This document shows, in pieces, positions 10,475-20,451 of a stretch of 64,000 nt of DNA. This stretch comes from JADJPO01 sp963750395. Its GTDB lineage: Bacteria > Actinomycetota > Actinomycetes > Actinomycetales > Kineosporiaceae. The notes under the pieces are model-generated. The model worked only from the letters and a program-made list of their open reading frames with translations. It was not told the origin of the DNA and made no database searches. How positions within the stretch are numbered: the stretch's first letter is position 1; the number at the start of each line of letters is the position of its first letter. The stretch covers positions 372,001-436,000 of the forward strand of contig CAVVQM010000007.1 of NCBI GenBank assembly GCA_963750395.1, given 5' to 3'. The position numbers and the translations under genes were made by a program.

Positions 10475-10921
10475 TCAGCGCGGTGGGCTCGGTCGCAGCG
10501 CGCAGGTCAGCCGCGCGGTGCAGACGCGCACGCCGTCCGCCGCCTCGATCACGATCTCGTAGCAGGCCACGCCCGAGCCGAGGGTCAGGGCCGTCGCGAT
10601 CGCCCGTACCGATCCGTCGCGGACGGCGCGATGATGCGTCGCGTTGATGTCGATCCCCACCGCGACCTTGTCCAGGGATCCGGCGTGCAGGGCGGCTCCG
10701 ATCGAGCCCACCGTCTCAGCCAGCACGCACGAGGCGCCGCCGTGCAGCAGACCGTAGGGCTGGGTGTTGCCGGCCACCGGCATCGTGGCGACCACCCGGT
10801 CGGCGCTGGCCTCGACGACGGCGATGCCCATCCGTTCGATGAGGGTGCCGGAGATCGCCGACCCGGACACCGGGGAATCGGACGGCCCGGCCTCGTCCGT
10901 GGTCGATGCGCTGTCCGTCAT
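10475..10921 (-). CDS. PaaI/hotdog-fold acyl-CoA thioesterase
   Basis: This is a single hotdog-domain protein of ~148 aa. It has the PaaI/YbgC-like pattern TQPYGLLHGGASCVLAETVGS, in which the HGG turn and the following Glu/Thr helix form the active site, and a C-terminal strand typical of hydroxyphenyl-acetyl-CoA or DHNA-CoA thioesterases. It probably hydrolyses an aromatic or fatty acyl-CoA, but the substrate cannot be told from sequence. It is divergent from polA with only 19 bases between starts, so the two promoters must overlap the 5' ends. A longer start at 10954 would run back over the polA start and is less likely. Confidence 0.78.
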   Translation of the reverse strand: MTDSASTTDEAGPSDSPVSGSAISGTLIERMGIAVVEASADRVVATMPVAGNTQPYGLLHGGASCVLAETVGSIGAALHAGSLDKVAVGIDINATHHRAVRDGSVRAIATALTLGSGVACYEIVIEAADGVRVCTARLTCALRPSPPR

Positions 10922-10927
10922 GCCCCA

Positions 10928-10933
10928 TAGGGT
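10928..10933 (+). promoter_or_regulatory. -10 box for leaderless polA
   Basis: TAGGGT ends seven bases before the GTG at 10941. This spacing is what selects that GTG over the in-frame ATG at 10920. Confidence 0.55.
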
Positions 10934-10940
10934 GTCAGGC

Positions 10941-13663
10941 GTGAGCCAGACCACCGATACCCGGGTAGGGACCGCACCCCGGCTGCTGCTGATCGACGGT
11001 CACTCGATGGCCTACCGTGCCTTCTTCGCCCTGCCGGTGGAGAACTTCTCCACCCGCACCGGGCAACCGACCAACGCGGTCTACGGGTTCACCTCGATGC
11101 TCATCAACGTGCTGCGTGACGAGCAGCCCGACCACGTCGCCGTGGCGTTCGACGTGTCGCGGCAGACCTTCCGCAGCGAGGCCTTCCCGGACTACAAGGC
11201 CAATCGGTCCAGCTCCCCCAGGAGTTCTCGGGCCAGGTGGCGCTCGTGAAGGAGGTGTTGGCCGCCCTGCAGATCCCGGTTCTGGAGAAGGACGGCTACG
11301 AGGCCGACGACATCATCGCGACGCTGACCCGCCAGGCGGAGACCGCCGGATGGCGCGTGGTGATCAGCAGCGGTGACCGGGACGCCATCCAGCTGGTCAG
11401 CGATCAGGTGACGATCCTGTATCCGGTGCGAGGGGTCTCCGAGCTGATCCGGATGACCCCCGAGGTGGTCCAGGACCGCTACGGAGTGGCTCCGGCCACC
11501 TATCCCGAGATGGCGGCGCTGGTCGGGGAGAGCAGCGACAATCTGCCCGGCGTGCCCGGCGTCGGCAACAAGACCGCCGCCAAGTGGCTGACCGCCTACG
11601 GCGGCCTGGACGGGATCGTGGCGCATGCCCCGGAGATCAAGGGCAGAGCGGGTGAGAACCTGCGCGCCCACCTCGACCAGGTGCTGACCAACCGCCGCCT
11701 CAACAGGCTGGTCGACGATCTCGACCTGCCGATGGGCCTGGAGGACCTGCGGTGGCACACCTGGGATCGCGAACAGGTTCACCAGGTCTTCGACGGCCTG
11801 GAGTTCCGGGTGCTGCGCGACCGGTTGTTCGAGTATCTCGCCGCCCCCGAACCCGAGGCCGAGGGCGGGTTCGATCTCCAGGTGACCCGACTCGACGGGG
11901 AGGACGTCGCCGCCTGGCTGGGCGAGCACGCGCCGTCCGGCGGGCGCAGCGGCGTGCACGTGGTGGGTCAGTGGGCTCGTGGCACCGGCGATGCCCGTGG
12001 CCTGGCGCTGGCCTGTGCCGACGGCGCCGCCGGCTACATCGATCTGCTGGCCGTGGACGCGCCGGGCACCGTCGCTCTGGCGGCCTGGCTGGCGGACCCC
12101 GACTGCGAGAAGGTCTTCCATGACGCCAAGGGTCCGATGGCCGCTCTGGCCGCCCGGGGCCTGCCGGTGGCCGGGCTGATCAGTGACACCGCGCTGGCCG
12201 CTTATCTGTGCCGTCCCGACCAGCGCAGTTACGATCTGGCCGATCTGACCCTGCGGCACCTCGGCCGGGACCTGCGGGTCGAGCACGAACCGAGTGCCGC
12301 GGGGGCGGAGCAGCAGTTGTCCCTCGACGTGGACTCCGGCGGGGACGCACTGGCCGCGGCCGAGTCGGCCACGGTACGGGCCCGCGCCGTCCTGGAGCTG
12401 GCCACGGCCCTGGACGGCGAGCTCGCCGATCGGGGCGGGCAGGACCTGCTGCGCGACGTGGAACTGCCGTTGATCGAGGTGCTCGGGCGGATGGAACGGG
12501 CCGGGATCGCCGTCGACGTGCCCGCGCTGTCGGATCTGGAGGCCTACTTCGCCGAGGCCGTCGCCGTCGCCGCGAAGGAGGCGTTCTCGGTCATCGACTC
12601 CGAGATCAACCTCGGTTCGCCGAAGCAGCTGCAGACCGTGCTGTTCGAGCAGCTGGGCATGCCCAGGACGAAGCGCACCAAGACGGGGTACACGACCGAC
12701 GCCGAGGCCCTCGCGGACCTGTACGTGAAGACCGAGCATCCGTTCCTCCTGCATCTGCTGCGCCACCGGGACGCCTCGAAGCTGCGGGTCACGGTCGAGG
12801 GGCTGCTGCGGTCGGTGTCCGACGACGAGCGGATCCACACCACCTACAGTCAGACCATCGCGGCCACCGGCCGGCTCTCGAGCGCGGACCCCAACCTGCA
12901 GAACATCCCGATCCGGACCGACGAGGGGCGGCGGATCCGCGAGACGTTCGTCGTCGGCCCGGGCTACGAGAGCCTGCTGACCGCCGACTACTCCCAGATC
13001 GAGATGCGGATCATGGCGCACCTGTCGGGGGACGCCGGGCTGATCGAGGCGTTCCGCTCGGGGGAGGACCTGCACAACTTCGTGGCCTCGAGGGTGTTCT
13101 CGGTCGGCACCGGCGAGGTCACCCCTGCGATGCGCTCCAAGATCAAGGCGATGGCCTACGGGCTGGCCTATGGACTGAGTGCCTTCGGGCTGTCCCGTCA
13201 GCTCGGCGTCGCCGTCGACGAGGCCCGCACGCTCATGGAGGACTACTTCGACCGCTTCGGCGGAGTCCGGGACTACCTGCGCGGCGTGGTCGAGGCGGCT
13301 CGCCGGTCCGGCTACACCGAGACGCTCCTGGGTCGCCGTCGCTATCTGCCGGATCTGACCAGCGACAACCGCCAGCGCCGGGAGATGGCCGAGAGGATGG
13401 CGCTGAACGCCCCCATCCAGGGCAGCGCGGCGGACATCATCAAGGTGGCGATGCTCTCTGTGGACGGCGCCCTGGCCGAGCGGGGCCTGGCCAGCCGGAT
13501 GCTGCTGCAGGTGCACGACGAACTGGTGCTCGAGGTGGCCCCGGGCGAGCGTGCCTCGGTCGAGGCGCTGGTTCGCGAGGCGATGGCGGGCGCGGCCCCG
13601 CTGTCGGTGCCGCTGGACGTCTCGGTCGGGGTGGGCCGGTCCTGGCACGAGGCGGGCCACTGA
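10941..13663 (+). CDS. polA: DNA polymerase I (one-base deletion near 11217)
   Basis: PolA acts in Okazaki-fragment processing and repair synthesis. The product would be ~908 aa. The N-terminal 5'-3' exonuclease domain has LLLIDGHSMAYRAFFAL and the helix-hairpin-helix GESSDNLPGVPGVGNKTA. The middle 3'-5' exonuclease-like domain lacks the DxE metal ligands, so proofreading is probably absent, as in other actinobacterial PolA. The polymerase domain has motif A TADYSQIEMRIMAHLSGD, the O-helix RSKIKAMAYGLAYGLS and motif C LQVHDELVLEV. The frame breaks at 11215-11219: AGCTCCCCCAGGAG needs one more C to give SSPQEF. The remaining ~2,440 bp are clean. This is one of only two apparent deletions in the window. 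Confidence 0.93.
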
Positions 13664-13678
13664 CCCCGCAGCCGGGCT

Positions 13679-13708
13679 TTGACCGTCCCTCGTCGCCGAC
13701 GGTAGGGT
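13679..13708 (+). promoter_or_regulatory. rpsA promoter
   Basis: TTGACC (13679-13684) and TAGGGT (13703-13708) are separated by 18 bases, a good housekeeping sigma-factor promoter. Transcription would start near 13716, which leaves a leader of about 190 nt before rpsA. That leader is long for this compact genome. Confidence 0.65.
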
Positions 13709-13907
13709 GTGAAAAGGCGCACGTCGTGTGCGGACTGTGACTGTCCTCGATCTCTTTGGCCGATCCTTCAGCCATGTGCTGGCGGCACGCCACGACTGGG
13801 GCCTGCTGGACCGCACGCGGCGATCGCCACGGGGATGTCATCGCATGACACACCCCGAGAACTCCACATCCACCATCGACCCCTGTCCACGACGGAGCCC
13901 TCCCTAC

Positions 13908-15407
13908 ATGACCACCAGCCCGACGATCAGCCCCACTCTCGGTACCAGCGACGCCACCGGCGAGCCGGCCACCCCCCAGATCGCCATCAATGACATCGGC
14001 AGTGCCGAAGACTTCCTCGCCGCGATCGACGAGACGATCAAGTACTTCAACGACGGTGACATCGTCGCCGGAACCATCGTCAAGGTCGACCGTGACGAGG
14101 TGCTGCTCGACATCGGCTACAAGACCGAGGGCGTCATCCCCTCGCGCGAGCTGTCGATCAAGCACGACATCGACCCGAGCGAGGTCGTCACCGTCGGCGA
14201 CGAGGTCGAGGCCCTCGTCCTCCAGAAGGAGGACAAGGAGGGTCGGCTGATCCTGTCCAAGAAGCGCGCCCAGTACGAGCGCGCCTGGGGCACGATCGAG
14301 AAGATCAAGGAGGAGGACGGCATCGTCACCGGCACGGTGATCGAGGTGGTCAAGGGCGGCCTGATCCTGGACATCGGCCTGCGCGGCTTCCTGCCCGCCT
14401 CCCTGGTCGAGATGCGCCGGGTCCGCGACCTCCAGCCCTACGTGGGCAAGGAGATCGAGGCGAAGATCATCGAGCTGGACAAGAACCGCAACAACGTGGT
14501 GCTGTCCCGCCGTGCCTGGCTCGAGCAGACCCAGTCCGAGGTGCGCCAGACCTTCCTGCAGACCCTGCAGAAGGGCCAGGTCCGCTCCGGTGTGGTCTCC
14601 TCGATCGTCAACTTCGGTGCGTTCGTCGATCTCGGTGGGGTCGACGGCCTGGTGCACGTCTCCGAGTTGTCCTGGAAGCACATCGACCACCCGGGTGAGG
14701 TCGTCGAGGTCGGCCAGGAGGTCACCGTCGAGGTGCTGGACGTCGACATGGACCGCGAGCGCGTCTCGCTGTCGCTGAAGGCGACCCAGGAGGACCCCTG
14801 GCAGCAGTTCGCCCGCACCCACGCCATCGGTCAGGTCGTGCCGGGCAAGGTCACCAAGCTGGTCCCGTTCGGTGCGTTCGTCCGGGTGGACGAGGGCATC
14901 GAGGGTCTGGTGCACATCTCCGAACTGGCCGAGCGGCACGTCGAGATCCCCGAGCAGGTCGTCCAGGTCAACGACTCGATCTTCGTCAAGGTCATCGACA
15001 TCGATCTCGAGCGTCGGCGGATCTCGCTGTCCCTCAAGCAGGCCAACGAGGGCGCCGTCGAGGCCGGCGGGGAGTTCGACCCGTCGATGTACGGCATGGC
15101 CGCGGAGTACGACGAGGGCGGCAACTACAAGTACCCCGAGGGCTTCGACCCCGAGACCAACGAGTGGCTCGAGGGGTACGAGACCCAGCGGGAGGAGTGG
15201 GAGCGGCAGTACGCCGAGGCCCACTCGCGCTGGGAGGCCCACCGCAAGCAGATCGACGACGCCGCGAAGGCCGACGCCGAGGCGCGCACCGAGACCGGCC
15301 AGGCGCCGTCCACGTACAGCTCGGACCCGCCGGCCGAGGTCGAGGGCACCCTGGCCACCGACGAGGCCCTCGCCGCTCTGCGCGAGAAGCTCACCGGGGG
15401 CAACTGA
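13908..15407 (+). CDS. rpsA: 30S ribosomal protein S1
   Basis: S1 has four OB-fold S1 domains that bind mRNA. They are visible as repeated GDIVAGTIVKVDRDEVLLDIG, GTVIEVVKGGLILDIG, GVVSSIVNFGAFVDLGG and GKVTKLVPFGAFVRVDEG blocks. The actinobacterial N-terminus (QIAINDIGSAEDFLAAID) and an acidic, disordered C-terminal tail of ~100 residues are typical. The length is 499 aa. The ATG at 13908 has GGAG ten bases upstream; an in-frame ATG at 13845 would add a low-complexity stretch and is less likely. It is a single-gene transcript, with its own promoter and a strong terminator just after it. Confidence 0.96.
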   Translation: MTTSPTISPTLGTSDATGEPATPQIAINDIGSAEDFLAAIDETIKYFNDGDIVAGTIVKVDRDEVLLDIGYKTEGVIPSRELSIKHDIDPSEVVTVGDEVEALVLQKEDKEGRLILSKKRAQYERAWGTIEKIKEEDGIVTGTVIEVVKGGLILDIGLRGFLPASLVEMRRVRDLQPYVGKEIEAKIIELDKNRNNVVLSRRAWLEQTQSEVRQTFLQTLQKGQVRSGVVSSIVNFGAFVDLGGVDGLVHVSELSWKHIDHPGEVVEVGQEVTVEVLDVDMDRERVSLSLKATQEDPWQQFARTHAIGQVVPGKVTKLVPFGAFVRVDEGIEGLVHISELAERHVEIPEQVVQVNDSIFVKVIDIDLERRRISLSLKQANEGAVEAGGEFDPSMYGMAAEYDEGGNYKYPEGFDPETNEWLEGYETQREEWERQYAEAHSRWEAHRKQIDDAAKADAEARTETGQAPSTYSSDPPAEVEGTLATDEALAALREKLTGGN

Positions 15408-15434
15408 TCCCTCAGGCCTCCGCGAGGTCAAGTC

Positions 15435-15473
15435 GCACCACCCGTCGACCGATGCCTGGTCGACGGGTGGTGC
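15435..15473 (+). terminator. Strong terminator after rpsA
   Basis: A perfect 16-bp inverted repeat (15435-15450 and 15458-15473, GCACCACCCGTCGACC and its complement) encloses a seven-base loop and is followed by GTCCTTT. It is the most stable hairpin found in the window and separates rpsA from the next gene. Confidence 0.85.
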
Positions 15474-15512
15474 GTCCTTTGGGCACCACGAGGGACGCGA
15501 CGATGGGGACAG

Positions 15513-17135
15513 ATGACCGAGCAGGCCTCCCGGAAGCCCGCGGTCGACGTCCCCCCGAAGGTCGGCCCCCCTCGGGCCGGCTCCTCGAACGCAGAACCCT
15601 CGGTCCCCGCTCCCCGGGGCGCGCTGTCCGCCAGGATGGACGCCGTCCGGGCCGGCGAGCACGACCTGCTCGACCGCGGCCGCTACCTCGACGGCCGACG
15701 TGAGTGCGGGGACCGGGATCGGGCCGGATTCGTCGCTCGACGGCGGATCAGCCCGCTCTGGCGGCGGCGGTACAGCGCCGTCCTGGTGGCCGGCGACCTG
15801 ATCGCGTCCGCGGCCGCCGCCCGCGTCGGCCTGGCCCTGGGCGGGCTCGGATCAGGCTGGGGCGGGACACTTCTCGCCCTCGGCTGGGGTGTCGCCTTCG
15901 TGGTCGTGCTCGCGCTCGGGCGGGCCTACGAGCACCGTTTCGTCGGCGGTGGTGGCGAGGAGTACCGCCGGGTCGTCGCCTCCGGTCTGGTGCTGCTCGC
16001 GGCGACCAGCATGGCGACGCAGGCGATCCAGGTCGACCTGCGCGGACTCGTCCTGGTCGGTGCTCCGCTCGGACTGCTCACCGCCTGGACGTGGCACGTG
16101 GCGGCCCGCCAGGGACTGTTCGCGCTCCGCCGTCGCGGCCGCTGTTCGAGCAGGGTGGTCGTGATCGGGCTGGAGCGTTCGGTGGACGAGCTCCTGGCAC
16201 GACTGTCCCGTGAGAGGCACGGCGGCCTGGAGGTGGTGGCCGCGTGCGTGTCCCGGGCCGGCGGGGACCGGATCGGCGGCATCCCCGTGGCCGGCACGCC
16301 GCAGGAGGCCACCAGCGTGGCCCGGCGGCACTACGCCGACACGATCCTGCTCACCGCCTGGTCCGACGTCAGCGAGGAGGAGCTGCGCAGACTGTCCTGG
16401 GACATCGAGGGCAGCGGCTACCACCTGCTGGTCGCGCCCCGGCTCATCGAGGTCTCCGCGCCCAGGATGCACCTGCAGACCGTCGCCGGAGTCCCGCTGC
16501 TGGCCGTGGACGAGCCGGAGTTCACCGGCCTGCGTCGCGTGGCCAAGAAGCTGCTCGACCTCACCCTGGCCACGCCTGGGACTGCTCCTGCTCGCACCGA
16601 TGATGACCGCCATCGCCCTGGCCGTGCAGGCTGACCTCGGCCGGGCCGGTGTTCTTCCGTCAGGTGCGCGTGGGCAGCGGGTCGCAGACCTTCCGGATGA
16701 CCAAGTTCCGCAGCATGTACGTCGACGCCGAGCAGCGATTCGCCGAGCTGGCGGGCCAGAACGAGCACGGTGCCGGGCCGCTGTTCAAGATGCGTCAGGA
16801 CCCCCGGATCACGCCGGTCGGGGCGGTCCTGCGCCGCTACTCCCTGGACGAGCTCCCGCAACTGTTCGACGTCCTGCGTCGGCCGGATGTCCTTGGTGGG
16901 TCCGCGTCCACCGCTGCCCAGTGAGGTCGCGGCCTACGAGGACGACGTCCACCGGCGACTGCAGGTCCAACCGGGCATCACCGGGCTGTGGCAGGTCTCC
17001 GGTCGCTCCGACCTGACCTGGGAGGAGTCCGTCCGGCTGGACCTGTCCTACGTCGAGAACTGGTCGCTCGGCCTGGACCTGGCCATCATCGCCCGGACCG
17101 TCGTGGCCGTGCTGGCCCGGCGCGGTGCCTACTGA
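15513..17135 (+). CDS. Exopolysaccharide biosynthesis polyprenyl glycosylphosphotransferase (three one-base insertions)
   Basis: This enzyme transfers a sugar-1-phosphate onto undecaprenyl phosphate to start a cell-surface polysaccharide. The N-terminal ~250 residues contain several membrane helices and a CoA-binding-like domain (VVVIGLERSVDELLARL). The C-terminal catalytic domain (bacterial sugar transferase) has KKLLDLTLA, GPVFFRQVRVG, FRMTKFRSM, YSLDELPQLFDVL, MSLVGPRPPLPSE and ITGLWQVSGRS. The frame shifts +1 at about 16575, 16639-16641 and 16880. Skipping C16880 gives VLRGRMSLVGPRP. The three shifts sum to a whole codon, so the C-terminus returns to the original frame and only the middle is garbled. 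No glycosyltransferase cluster is next to it. Expected length ~540 aa. Confidence 0.85.
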
Positions 17136-17174
17136 TCCGCTTCGCTGACGCGTCCGAGGAAGAGGCCCCGAGCG

Positions 17175-17180
17175 TAGGCT
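17175..17180 (+). promoter_or_regulatory. -10 box for leaderless coaE
   Basis: TAGGCT ends six bases before the GTG at 17187. Confidence 0.6.
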
Positions 17181-17186
17181 GACGGT

Positions 17187-18173
17187 GTGCTGCGGGTCGG
17201 ACTGACCGGAGGGATCGGCGCCGGGAAATCGACCGTCGCCGATCGGTTGGCGGTCCTCGGCGCCGCCGTGGTGGACGCGGACCGGATCGCCCGCGAGGTG
17301 GTCGCACCCGGCACCGAGGGTCTGGCCGCGATCCGCGAGGCGTTCGGTGACTCCGTGATCGGGGCGGATGGGGCCCTCGACCGCCCGACCCTGGCCGCGA
17401 TCGTCTTCGCCGGGATACAGGCCCGGCAACGCCTGGAGGCCATCACCCATCCCCGGATCGCGGCCCTGACGGAGGAGTTGATCCGGCAGGCCGAACGTGA
17501 TCTGGGCCCGGCCGGGATCGCCGTCCACGACGTGCCCCTGCTGGTCGAGAAGCGGATGGGCGCCGCCTATCACCTCGTGGTCGTGGTCGACGCCCCTGCC
17601 GAGATCCGCGTGCAGCGCCTGATCACCCGCGGGCTGTCCGAGACCGATGCCCGCTCACGGATGTCGGCCCAGGCGGACCACGATGAGCGCCACCGGGCGG
17701 CGGACGCCTGGCTGGACAACGACGGCAGTCTGGATGCCCTGAACGATCAGGTGGACCGGCTCTGGACCGAACGCCTCGTCCCTTTCGCGCGCAACCTGAT
17801 CGAGGCCAGGCCACCGGACCCCGCCCCGCAGGCGTTGCCGGCCGGTCCCCGGCGTCGCGAAGCGGCCGCCAGGGTCGTCGCGCGGTTGCAGCGCCACCTG
17901 GCCGATCGCGCGGCGCACATCCGCACCGTCCGGTCGCAGGGCACCGACGGCGACGGCCTGCCGGAGCCGATGGGACCGATCCGGCTCGAGGTGGAACTCG
18001 CCGCCGGCGCGGCCCCCGGCGGACCGGGCGCCGCGCTGCTCGACCTCACCCCGGCCGGCTTCGTCCCCGCGCCCACGTCGCTGGACCCCTGGGCCCCCGA
18101 CCACGTCAGCGCTGATCCGGGGCTGGCCGCCGAGGTGCGGCTGCGCGGACCCCACGAGCGTCCCGGCGGGTAG
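17187..18173 (+). CDS. coaE: Dephospho-CoA kinase with an unusual C-terminal extension
   Basis: CoaE phosphorylates dephospho-CoA in the last step of coenzyme A synthesis. The first ~200 residues are a complete kinase: P-loop GLTGGIGAGKSTVADRL, VVDADRIAREVV, the CoA-binding lid (ITHPRI) and VVVDAPAEIRVQRLI. The last ~125 residues are rich in Ala, Pro and Gly. In many actinobacteria this position holds a UPF0157/GrpB domain, of which I see no clear trace here, so the extension may be a degenerate or frame-altered remnant. The start is supported by the -10 box six bases upstream. Confidence 0.88.
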   Translation: MLRVGLTGGIGAGKSTVADRLAVLGAAVVDADRIAREVVAPGTEGLAAIREAFGDSVIGADGALDRPTLAAIVFAGIQARQRLEAITHPRIAALTEELIRQAERDLGPAGIAVHDVPLLVEKRMGAAYHLVVVVDAPAEIRVQRLITRGLSETDARSRMSAQADHDERHRAADAWLDNDGSLDALNDQVDRLWTERLVPFARNLIEARPPDPAPQALPAGPRRREAAARVVARLQRHLADRAAHIRTVRSQGTDGDGLPEPMGPIRLEVELAAGAAPGGPGAALLDLTPAGFVPAPTSLDPWAPDHVSADPGLAAEVRLRGPHERPGG

Positions 18174-18226
18174 TGAGGACCCGGGTCGACGCCCACGCCG
18201 ACGACCCGAATGTCGGTGCTCGCGCT

Positions 18227-18232
18227 TACCGT
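18227..18232 (+). promoter_or_regulatory. -10 box for leaderless uvrB
   Basis: TACCGT ends six bases before the ATG at 18239. Confidence 0.55.
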
Positions 18233-18238
18233 GGGTCC

Positions 18239-20365
18239 ATGCGTCCGACGACCGACCTGCAGCGCCGCGTGGCCCCGTTCCGCGTCGTCTCCGACTTCCA
18301 ACCGGGCGGTGACCAGCCCGAGGCGATCGCCGCCCTCGCCCGCCGAGTGGAGGCCGGCGAACGTAACGTCGTCCTGCTCGGTGCCACGGGTACCGGCAAG
18401 TCGGCGACCACCGCCTGGATGATCGAGCAGGTGCAGCGCCCGACCCTGGTGATGGCGCCGAACAAGACCCTGGCCGCCCAGCTGGCGAACGAGTTCAGGG
18501 AGCTGTTGCCGCACAACGCGGTGGAGTACTTCGTCTCCTACTACGACTACTACCAGCCCGAGGCGTACGTCCCCCAGTCGGACACCTACATCGAGAAGGA
18601 CTCCTCGATCAACGAGGAGGTCGAGCGTCTGCGGCACTCCGCGACCAACTCGCTGCTCACCCGCCGGGACGTGGTCGTGGTCGCGTCCGTGTCGTGCATC
18701 TACGGTCTGGGTACGCCCCAGGAGTACGTGGACCGGATGGTCCGGCTCAGGGTGGGCCAGGAGATCGAACGTGACGATCTGCTCCGCCAGTTCGTACAGA
18801 TGCAGTACACGCGCAACGACCTGGCCTTCGCCCGGGGCACGTTCCGGGTGCGGGGTGACACGGTCGAGATCATCCCGGTCTACGAGGAACTGGCCCTGCG
18901 GGTGGAGCTGTTCGGCGACGAGATCGACCGGATCTACACGCTTCACCCGATGACGGGAGAGGTGATCCGGGAGGAGAAGGAGATGTACGTCTTCCCGGCG
19001 ACCCACTACGTGGCCGGGCCGGAGCGCATGGAGCGGGCACTGTCCGGGATCGAGATCGAGCTCGCCGACCGTCTGGAGGAACTGCAGCGGCAGGGCAAGT
19101 TGCTCGAGGCGCAGCGGCTGCGGCTGCGGACCGACCACGACCTGGAGATGATGCGCCAGGTGGGTTCGTGCGCCGGGATCGAGAACTACTCCCGGCACAT
19201 CGACGGCCGCGGCCCGGGAACGGCCCCCAACACCCTTCTCGACTACTTCCCCGAGGACTTCCTGCTGGTCATCGACGAGTCGCACGTCACCGTCCCGCAG
19301 ATCGGGGCCATGTACGAGGGTGACATGAGCCGCAAGCGCACCCTGGTCGACCACGGGTTCAGGCTGCCGAGCGCGATGGACAACCGCCCGCTGAAGTGGG
19401 AGGAGTTCCTGGACCGGATCGGGCAGACCGTCTTCCTGTCGGCGACGCCCGGCGACTACGAACTGAGCCGGTCCCGGGGGGTGGTCGAACAGATCATCCG
19501 TCCGACCGGACTGGTCGACCCCAAGGTCGTGGTGAAGCCGCCGAAGGGCCAGATCGACGACCTGCTGGAGCAGATCCGTGCGCGGGCCGAGCGGAACGAG
19601 CGGGTCCTGGTCACCACGCTGACCAAGCGGATGTCCGAGGACCTCACCGACTATCTGCTCGAGCAGGGGGTCCGGGTGCGCTACCTGCACTCCGAGGTCG
19701 ACACCCTGCGTCGCGTGGAGCTGCTGCGCGAATTGCGCCAGGGCACCTACGACGTCCTGGTCGGGATCAACCTGCTGCGTGAGGGGCTGGACCTGCCCGA
19801 GGTGTCGCTGGTCTCCATCCTCGACGCCGACAAGGAGGGCTTCCTGCGCTCGAGCAAGTCCTTGATCCAGACGATCGGTCGTGCGGCCCGGAACGTCTCG
19901 GGGGAGGTGCACATGTACGCCGACAACGTGACCGCGTCCATGGCGCAGGCGATCGACGAGACGAACCGGCGGCGCGAGAAGCAGGTCGCGTACAACACCG
20001 CCCGCGGCATCGACCCCACGCCGCTGCGCAAGCGGATCGCCGACATCACCGACCTGATCGCCAAGGAGGAGCAGGACACGGCGGACCTCCTGGACGCCGC
20101 GATCGGCGGCGGTCGCCAGCGCAGCAGGGGCAAGGCCCCGGTGCCCGGTATGGGGTCCACGCGTGCCGAAGGGGCCGCGGGCGGATCACGGACCGCGTTG
20201 CAGGGTCTGCCGGCGACCGACCTGGCCGACCTGATCCAGCAGTTGACCGATCAGATGAAGGCCGCGGCCGCGGAGCTGCAGTTCGAGCTGGCCGCTCGGC
20301 TGCGCGACGAGATCGGCGAGCTCAAGAAGGAGCTGCGAGGGATGCGCGCCGCCGGTGCCGGCTGA
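18239..20365 (+). CDS. uvrB: Excinuclease ABC subunit B
   Basis: UvrB is the damage-verification helicase of nucleotide excision repair; it is loaded by UvrA and recruits UvrC. The 708-aa product is complete: Walker A LLGATGTGKSATTAW, the beta-hairpin region (VSYYDYYQPEAYVPQSDTY), IDESHVTVPQIGAMY, helicase motif III SATPGDYE, motif VI QTIGRAARN, and the C-terminal UvrB/UvrC coiled-coil (ADLIQQLTDQMKAAAAELQF...ARLRDEI). The start is placed at ATG 18239, where the family N-terminus (FRVVSDFQPGGDQPEAI) begins and a -10 box lies six bases upstream. uvrA and uvrC are 7-10 kb downstream. Confidence 0.97.
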   Translation: MRPTTDLQRRVAPFRVVSDFQPGGDQPEAIAALARRVEAGERNVVLLGATGTGKSATTAWMIEQVQRPTLVMAPNKTLAAQLANEFRELLPHNAVEYFVSYYDYYQPEAYVPQSDTYIEKDSSINEEVERLRHSATNSLLTRRDVVVVASVSCIYGLGTPQEYVDRMVRLRVGQEIERDDLLRQFVQMQYTRNDLAFARGTFRVRGDTVEIIPVYEELALRVELFGDEIDRIYTLHPMTGEVIREEKEMYVFPATHYVAGPERMERALSGIEIELADRLEELQRQGKLLEAQRLRLRTDHDLEMMRQVGSCAGIENYSRHIDGRGPGTAPNTLLDYFPEDFLLVIDESHVTVPQIGAMYEGDMSRKRTLVDHGFRLPSAMDNRPLKWEEFLDRIGQTVFLSATPGDYELSRSRGVVEQIIRPTGLVDPKVVVKPPKGQIDDLLEQIRARAERNERVLVTTLTKRMSEDLTDYLLEQGVRVRYLHSEVDTLRRVELLRELRQGTYDVLVGINLLREGLDLPEVSLVSILDADKEGFLRSSKSLIQTIGRAARNVSGEVHMYADNVTASMAQAIDETNRRREKQVAYNTARGIDPTPLRKRIADITDLIAKEEQDTADLLDAAIGGGRQRSRGKAPVPGMGSTRAEGAAGGSRTALQGLPATDLADLIQQLTDQMKAAAAELQFELAARLRDEIGELKKELRGMRAAGAG

Positions 20366-20451
20366 GGCCGACCACACCTGCACGGATCAAGTTCTCACCG
20401 ACGGCGGCCGACCCTGTACCGAGGTCGTATCCGCGAGTGAGGGACATCACT

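Noticed and set aside
16808..17187. Minus-strand frame opposite the sugar transferase and coaE
   Set aside because: It reads as low-complexity shadow sequence, and the plus strand is fully accounted for by the two genes.
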